Virus record (IMG/VR): IMGVR_UViG_3300027754_005427
Span: 22,927 to 86,926 of that record
From: a virus
DNA length: 64,000 nt
Direction: 5' to 3' (one strand)
Both the position numbers and the translations under genes were made by a program. The notes under the pieces were generated by a model, which was not told the origin of the DNA, did not search any database, and saw only the letters and a program-made list of their open reading frames with translations. Shown here one piece after another: positions 61,011-64,000 of the stretch. How positions within the stretch are numbered: the stretch's first letter is position 1; each line of letters opens with the position of its first letter.

Positions 61011-64000
<2,990 letters not shown>

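Overview
The window looks like part of a large, strongly AT-rich tailed-phage genome, probably T4-like in its late biology. It carries phage tail-collar proteins, a fibre ending in an S74 intramolecular chaperone, collagen-like and RCC1-repeat fibre proteins, and the nucleotide genes thyA and DHFR. It also has a UvdE-type repair enzyme, an HNH nuclease, one tRNA-Arg(UCU), dense gene packing and no ribosomal or core cellular genes. T4-like traits are TATAAATA late-type promoters and a set of N-termini that resemble the T4 capsid targeting sequence. A DUF1559 pseudopilin and a secreted CxxCH protein are cargo typical of Planctomycetes, so a planctomycete host is my best inference. It is not proven.

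Layout. Positions 1-7000 hold a GT25-type glycosyltransferase cut by the left edge, small genes, and two large tandem paralogs with LPEDKKTE repeats. Positions 7000-16900 mix accessory enzymes: a MYG1-like protein, C39-like protease, DUF5522 protein, sulfotransferase, a secreted GGGFNQ-repeat protein, a 2H phosphoesterase, GNAT, an A-type Fe-S carrier, a GT2 glycosyltransferase, UvdE and the DHFR/ThyA pair. Positions 17000-23300 carry a metzincin, two GT9-like enzymes, a DOT1-like and a SET-domain methyltransferase in tail-to-tail contact, and the pseudopilin. Positions 23300-37600 hold an HNH gene, a short monocistronic gene with a strong terminator, and many glycosyltransferases, methyltransferases and sulfotransferases. 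One 802-residue fusion has two methyltransferase domains and a GT2 domain. Positions 37600-40600 contain the tRNA, a structured RNA candidate, direct repeats and three CTS-like genes. From 40578 to the right edge every gene lies on the minus strand. This part runs from duplicated GT25-like genes through a block of small membrane and soluble proteins to an adhesion module of RCC1, collagen-like, DUF4376 and tail-collar proteins.

How the genes may work together. The right-hand adhesins (Gly-X-Thr collagen repeats and RCC1-like propellers) are plausible targets for the many sugar, methyl, acetyl and sulfate transferases to their left. This would be analogous to the O-glycosylated Gly-X-Thr collagen of Bacillus BclA, and it is inference. 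The CTS-like proteins are candidates for packaging in the head and injection with the DNA. Several transcription units start with a TATAAATA-like box exactly 4-5 nt before the ATG and have no Shine-Dalgarno sequence, which suggests leaderless late mRNAs.
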